DNA of 64,000 nt from a virus. Under the pieces are notes generated by a model. The model made no database searches and was not told the DNA's origin. It worked only from the letters and a program-made list of their open reading frames with translations. The position numbers and the translations under genes are program-made. The stretch's first letter is position 1; each line of letters begins with the position of its first letter. Below are positions 60,728 through 64,000 of this stretch, in pieces. The stretch spans positions 1-64,000 of the IMG/VR virus record IMGVR_UViG_3300024259_002316; one strand, 5' to 3'.

Positions 60728-60755
60728 ATTATAGATATTTTGCTTTCACTTTCAA
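60728..60755 (-). promoter_or_regulatory. Sigma-70-like promoter for the membrane/lipoprotein pair
   Basis: On the minus strand TTGAAA (60755-60750), 16 bp, TATAAT (60733-60728). The spacer begins GTGAAAG. It sits about 39 bp upstream of the ATG at 60689. Confidence 0.7.
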
Positions 60756-60802
60756 ATCTTATTTTTGCAGGATTTTGTGAGGTTTTATCGAAAGTATAAA
60801 AC

Positions 60803-61318
60803 ATGAATTGGTATAAAAAAACATTGACAAGTGATTCTCAAAGTGATATTATTTCTCCAATGAAAAAAGAATTTATCATCATGAGGGGAGCCAGTGGATC
60901 GGGTAAGTCCTTTCTAGCTAAACAATTAGCAGGAGAAAATGGGCAAATTTTCTCTGCTGATGACTACTTTATGGACTATCAAGGGAATTATAATTGGGAG
61001 GGCAGTGAGATATCTACTGCTCATAAGTGGAACCATAATCGTATAAAAGAAGCTATAGAAAATGGAATCTCTCCTGTAGTAATGGATAATACCAATATCA
61101 CGATGTGGGATATGGCTCAATCAAAACCCATAATACAGCATGCCATGGAAAGAGGATATGATGTCAGAATAGAAGAAACTCAAACTCCTTGGGCCTTTGA
61201 TCCTAAAGAACTAGCAAAAAGGAATACTCACGGACTAGATGAGAAAAGAATAGAAAAGCAAATTAGTAGGTGGGCTCCTGACGTTACTGTTGATGATGTG
61301 TTAAATTATGAAAAATAA
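60803..61318 (+). CDS. P-loop kinase, polynucleotide-kinase-like (AAA_33 type)
   Basis: This 171-residue protein has Walker A GASGSGKS at residues 29-36, then SADDYFMDYQGNYNW, AHKWNHNRIKEAI, and VVMDNTNITMWDM, the layout of the N4BP2/Pnk-like kinases of phages. It ends TPWAFDPKELAKRNTHG, with the Arg-containing lid. It is likely to phosphorylate a 5'-OH of RNA or DNA, or an uncommon small molecule. It starts MNWYKKTLT, another tag copy; no clear ribosome site precedes it, and an internal MKKEFII at 60860 is the alternative. Together with RNA ligase and the 2H enzyme it could repair broken RNA. Confidence 0.8.
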   Translation: MNWYKKTLTSDSQSDIISPMKKEFIIMRGASGSGKSFLAKQLAGENGQIFSADDYFMDYQGNYNWEGSEISTAHKWNHNRIKEAIENGISPVVMDNTNITMWDMAQSKPIIQHAMERGYDVRIEETQTPWAFDPKELAKRNTHGLDEKRIEKQISRWAPDVTVDDVLNYEK

Positions 61319-61832
61319 ATTAAAAAAATGGCCCAATAATTGGGTAGAGCACATGACGGAAACATGTTTTTTCTATTTTGAAGATAAAGAAATATCTTTT
61401 ATAGATTCAAAGATTCTTTGTTCGGACAAGACAAAACAAGCTAAAATATATTGTATTTGTTTGACTTTTAAAAAATATAATAAAATATACGATATTTTTA
61501 TCAATTATGAAGGGTCATGTTTTGTAGTAAACTATTATTATAAAAACTATTATAACTTAAAAAGAAAAAAAGAACTAGAACAAGATTTTATTTTTATGAT
61601 GGACACTTTGCTAAGAGGGGCTGATAAGGTTGGCTCATTTCTTTATTCTGATTTGGGAGGAGAAGCTTCAAGAGATAATATCACATCTGCTTATAACATA
61701 ACCCAATCTATAGAAAATACTATTAATTTTCATTCTGACAGAAATGACGATGATGATAATGAAGAAGAGAGAGATCCGATTGAACCTCTCTCTCCGTGCG
61801 ATATGGTGGAGCCAGAACTAATCTGTTCTTAA
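61308..61832 (+). CDS. Hypothetical protein (174 aa)
   Basis: It overlaps the kinase gene by 11 bases. Rich in Lys, Tyr and Phe at the start, with IYCICLTFKKYNKIYDIFINYEG in the middle, it ends in a very acidic tail (SDRNDDDDNEEERD). No family is recognised. The stop overlaps by four bases that of the convergent nucleotidyltransferase-like gene. Confidence 0.6.
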   Translation: MKNKLKKWPNNWVEHMTETCFFYFEDKEISFIDSKILCSDKTKQAKIYCICLTFKKYNKIYDIFINYEGSCFVVNYYYKNYYNLKRKKELEQDFIFMMDTLLRGADKVGSFLYSDLGGEASRDNITSAYNITQSIENTINFHSDRNDDDDNEEERDPIEPLSPCDMVEPELICS

Positions 61833-62440
61833 ATTTTTATAGTTTGAGCAAGAATGTCTTTTACTTTGATATTCTCAGTTTGATACCATCCGGTCGGCAT
61901 GCCCTCAAAACATTGATTCAGATAAAAACAATAATGATTATACCAATTCTTCCGAGCATGTTCTGTTGATTTTATAATAGCTTTTTTCTCTGTGCCAGAC
62001 GTAATATTGGCATATCTTTCTGCTTCTTTATTTATATCTTCTGATTCTTTTTTATTTACGCAAATAGGACCCCAATGAACTAATTTTCTATCACCAGAAA
62101 TAGCCCAACAATCAATATTATATTTGGCAAAAGTTAGAAATTTTTTACTAAATTTTATTGCTAAAGGGTCGTATCCTTGATTTTCTAAATAGTTGTCAGA
62201 GCAGATGTTACTAAGTATTTTATTGTCTATTGCTAAAAGATCTCCTGAATGAAAAATTGTTTTAGCTAAAACATCTATATCTTTAACTCTAATGTTCGGT
62301 TTTGTTATATTTTTAGAATATGAACCCCACAAATGAACAGACTTTACTCCTTCTACATCTTTAAGAGAAGAAACAGTTTTTTCGATGTATGGTTTTGCCT
62401 CTTTGATTTTAGGCATACACTTTTCGTACCAAGAACTCAA
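61829..62440 (-). CDS. Nucleotidyltransferase-like protein (Pol-beta superfamily)
   Basis: The start is TTG at 62440 with GGAGA upstream (an ATG 13 bases further up is out of frame). The 203-residue product has SVHLWGSYSKN (residues 35-44, GS motif) and VKDIDVLAK (52-60), together the GSxx...DxD signature of nucleotidyltransferases such as minimal NTases and Cid1-like enzymes. A later ARKNWYNHYCFYLN helix may be substrate-binding. It opens MSSWYEKCM, a loose tag variant. The substrate is unknown: tRNA, protein AMPylation or antitoxin-like roles are all possible. Confidence 0.6.
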   Translation of the reverse strand: MSSWYEKCMPKIKEAKPYIEKTVSSLKDVEGVKSVHLWGSYSKNITKPNIRVKDIDVLAKTIFHSGDLLAIDNKILSNICSDNYLENQGYDPLAIKFSKKFLTFAKYNIDCWAISGDRKLVHWGPICVNKKESEDINKEAERYANITSGTEKKAIIKSTEHARKNWYNHYCFYLNQCFEGMPTGWYQTENIKVKDILAQTIKI

Positions 62441-62564
62441 TATATGTCTCCATAAGTTATATTATACTTATTATTCGACTAAAATTTTAGTATTCCTTTA
62501 TTGCTAATATGAATTTAGTAATTTTCCGATATAAGGATATTAACTTTTTAGTAGGATAATTATA

Positions 62565-63332
62565 ATGAAAAAAAAGATATATGATTTTATAGATAATGAA
62601 GAAAAATATATTCCTATAATAGCAAAAGAAATTATTGAGACATTTAAACAAGAAGCTAATTCTGAAAATGTAGAATATAGTTTTACTATTGATGGAGAAA
62701 CAAAAGAGATAAAAGAAGATAATGCTAACACATATTTTGTTTTTGATACCATCGGGGAAACATGCCTTGATAGTTTTAAGAAATTACTTTTTGATGAAGA
62801 TTTAGCAGACATAGAAGAAGAAAGCGACGAAGAAAGACAATTAATGGAAGATGTGAGAAACTTTCTTTTAAAAATATGTAAAGAAATAACAGTTGGTTAT
62901 AAAAAAGATGTTCAAAAGACTATTCGTAGAGTAGTTTTGGGAGACAAATACGGAGAAAAACAGGTTCCTCTTTCAGATATAGAAGTGATATCAATAGATG
63001 TGGCAGACTATTCTTCTGTCCCAGAATCCTATAAATATATTTTGAGAATAGGGAAAGTTCCTCACTCAGAGATAAGTACAGATGAAATTATCAAATTTGT
63101 GCAGAATAGACAAGAATTAACAGGAATGGATATAGATAGTGTATTCTCTATCGAGAAACAAGCAGGTAACCCGTTATTTGACAATGTTTTAGTTATTGAG
63201 CCCACAAGAAAGTTCTTAAATGAAATATCTATTTATCTTTTTGTGGATTATACTATACTAGTAAATGACGAAGAAACTGTAATAAAAGAAAAAAAGAAAA
63301 AAGCAAAAAAGAAAAAAATACAATCAAGTTAG
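62565..63332 (+). CDS. Hypothetical acidic protein with basic tail (255 aa)
   Basis: AGGATAATTATA precedes the ATG. The first 110 residues are acidic and helical (IIAKEIIETFKQEANSE, FDEDLADIEEESDEERQ). Residues 120-225 look alpha/beta (RRVVLGDKYG, DIEVISIDVADYSSVP, YKYILRIGKVP, SIYLFVDYTILV). The C-terminus is a Lys-rich tail (KEKKKKAKKKKIQ). No family is recognised. It is divergent from the nucleotidyltransferase-like gene across 124 AT-rich bases. Confidence 0.65.
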   Translation: MKKKIYDFIDNEEKYIPIIAKEIIETFKQEANSENVEYSFTIDGETKEIKEDNANTYFVFDTIGETCLDSFKKLLFDEDLADIEEESDEERQLMEDVRNFLLKICKEITVGYKKDVQKTIRRVVLGDKYGEKQVPLSDIEVISIDVADYSSVPESYKYILRIGKVPHSEISTDEIIKFVQNRQELTGMDIDSVFSIEKQAGNPLFDNVLVIEPTRKFLNEISIYLFVDYTILVNDEETVIKEKKKKAKKKKIQSS

Positions 63333-63340
63333 GAAAAAGA

Positions 63341-63460
63341 CAGCATACAACTGCTGATCTGATAAGATTGTATATTATTGGTAAGTGGAGCGTTGTTAAG
63401 TTCTCGAGATCGGCTATCACGTTTCTATTTATTAGAGAACTGATAATAAACAATCTTATC
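63341..63460 (+). ncRNA. Candidate structured RNA between gene and tRNA
   Basis: A hairpin CAGCA/TGCTG lies at 63341-63356. An outer inverted repeat GATAAGATTGT (63361-63371)/ACAATCTTATC (63450-63460) encloses an inner one, AGTTCTC (63399-63405)/GAGAACT (63435-63441). The nested arrangement would fold into a roughly 100-base multi-stem RNA directly before the tRNA. No protein frame crosses it. Confidence 0.45.
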
Positions 63461-63474
63461 TCCTTTTTCATAAA

Positions 63475-63545
63475 GCCTTGGTAGTTCAGTGGGCGAACAG
63501 CTATTTCCGAAATAGAAAATGAGGGTCCGATTCCCTTCCAGGGCA
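63475..63545 (+). tRNA. tRNA-Arg (anticodon CCG)
   Basis: The acceptor stem is GCCTTGG/CCAGGGC (with one U-G pair), the D stem GTTC/GAAC, and the anticodon loop TTCCGAA with CCG at 63507-63509, reading Arg CGG. The T stem is GAGGG/CCCTT. Discriminator A is at 63545 and no CCA is encoded. Oddities are a G-A mismatch at the top of the anticodon stem, a short D loop, and C at position 55 in place of U. It is a cloverleaf all the same. Confidence 0.7.
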
Positions 63546-63558
63546 GTAGGAAGATAAA

Positions 63559-64000
63559 ATGAATGAAGAAATATCTAAAAATTACATCATAACGGATAGC
63601 CATTTTTCCCATGAAGCTATGCAGCAATATTGTGGTAGACCCTTTGATTTTGAGAAAAAGATAATCAAGCAATGGCAGGCAACCGTTAGCCCTCAAGATA
63701 TAGTGTTTCATCTAGGAGATGTCACATGGGGATCTCAAGGACAGCTACAGCAGATAATGCATGGATTGCCAGGAACTAAAATTCTTATTAGAGGAAATCA
63801 TGACAAAGACCATTCTAATAATTGGTTTATTAAAGCAGGTTTTTCTGTTGTTCTAGAAAAAGCTCAAATAAGTAAAGTTATCTTGTCCCATTTCCCTGCC
63901 ATTTTAAGTCGAGAAGAAATAGATTTTAACATTATTAATATCCATGGGCATTTTCATAATATGCCTCCAAAAAAATGGGAAAAGCAATTAATAGAAAGAA
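63559..64000 (+). CDS. Calcineurin-like metallophosphoesterase, 3' truncated by window edge
   Basis: AGGAAG lies seven bases before the ATG; the frame is open to the window end (147 codons). The motifs of the family are all present: ITDSHFSH (D-x-H), VFHLGDVTW (GD), RGNHDKDH (GNHD), LSHFPAIL (H) and IHGHFHNM (GHxH). It would bind two metal ions and hydrolyse phosphomonoesters or diesters. It directly follows the tRNA. The substrate is unknown; in phages such enzymes may act on nucleotides or RNA ends. Confidence 0.85.
   Translation, partial: MNEEISKNYIITDSHFSHEAMQQYCGRPFDFEKKIIKQWQATVSPQDIVFHLGDVTWGSQGQLQQIMHGLPGTKILIRGNHDKDHSNNWFIKAGFSVVLEKAQISKVILSHFPAILSREEIDFNIINIHGHFHNMPPKKWEKQLIER

Noticed and set aside
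60824-60852. TTGACA-N17-TATTAT on the plus strand inside the start of the P-loop kinase gene
   Set aside because: It lies after the preferred ATG and would begin transcription at or beyond the alternative ATG, leaving no leader; it is probably coincidental.
61308-62440. Possible toxin-antitoxin pair formed by the nucleotidyltransferase-like gene and its convergent neighbour
   Set aside because: The genes are convergent rather than co-directional, and the neighbour shows no HEPN or antitoxin motif.
1-64000. CRISPR arrays, insertion sequences, rRNA genes or attachment sites
   Set aside because: No regularly spaced direct repeats with spacers, transposase motifs, integrase catalytic core or rRNA-like sequence were seen.

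Overview
The window is part of the AT-rich genome of a large tailed bacteriophage (Caudoviricetes). The diagnostic genes are a large terminase, portal, prohead protease/scaffold, HK97-type major capsid protein and several very long tail-fibre proteins, all on the minus strand. Dense gene packing, stop/start overlaps (TAATG, ATGA), two inteins, free-standing homing endonucleases, a phage sigma factor and a set of NAD, nucleotide and RNA enzymes also fit a large phage. TAA, TAG and TGA all end genes, so the ordinary bacterial code applies. The host cannot be read from the sequence; the class II (B12-dependent) ribonucleotide reductase and sigma-70-like promoters only say that it is a bacterium.

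Layout. (1) 1-46164, minus strand: the virion module, read right to left. It begins with two tail/appendage proteins (44266-46164; 40218-44255), then the terminase with an intein in its P-loop (37074-40193). About 18 small, often acidic or disordered proteins follow (23436-37007), then an intein-containing portal that ends in a nuclease-like domain (20059-23418). Next come a 1835-residue protease-scaffold protein (13232-18739), a probable decoration protein and the major capsid protein (11681-12553). A free-standing LAGLIDADG endonuclease, an HTH-repeat protein, a LamG protein, a 2H phosphoesterase, a long repeat-built fibre (1033-6510) and a partial fibre at the left edge complete it. (2) 46297-52206, minus strand: dUTPase, class II ribonucleotide reductase, a DUF115-like protein, an HNH nuclease, a macro-domain protein, a short iteron-like repeat array and a FliA/WhiG-type sigma factor. 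(3) 52405-59315, plus strand: a divergent operon with nicotinate phosphoribosyltransferase, a three-repeat protein, an RNA ligase, a CoaB-like/class II aldolase-like fusion, a methyltransferase, NAD synthetase and small proteins. (4) 59405-64000, mixed strands: a lipoprotein/membrane pair, a P-loop kinase, a nucleotidyltransferase-like protein, unknown proteins, a structured intergenic segment, one tRNA and a partial metallophosphoesterase.

How it may work together. The minus-strand block packages DNA and builds the particle. The plus-strand and middle genes look like host-takeover metabolism: deoxynucleotide supply (reductase, dUTPase), NAD synthesis (PncB, NadE), and enzymes that act on RNA ends or ADP-ribose phosphates (RNA ligase, P-loop kinase, 2H phosphoesterase, macro domain). 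Two features stand out. Short N-terminal tags (MNWYKK-like and MKIIKT-like) recur on otherwise unrelated proteins, once with a 44-bp exact DNA duplication. An 11-A run sits exactly where two virion-type reading frames would be joined by a -1 frameshift. Strong sigma-70-like promoters drive the homing endonuclease, the small basic protein, the reductase, the NAD operon and a membrane gene; several share a TTGAAAAGTGAT element.
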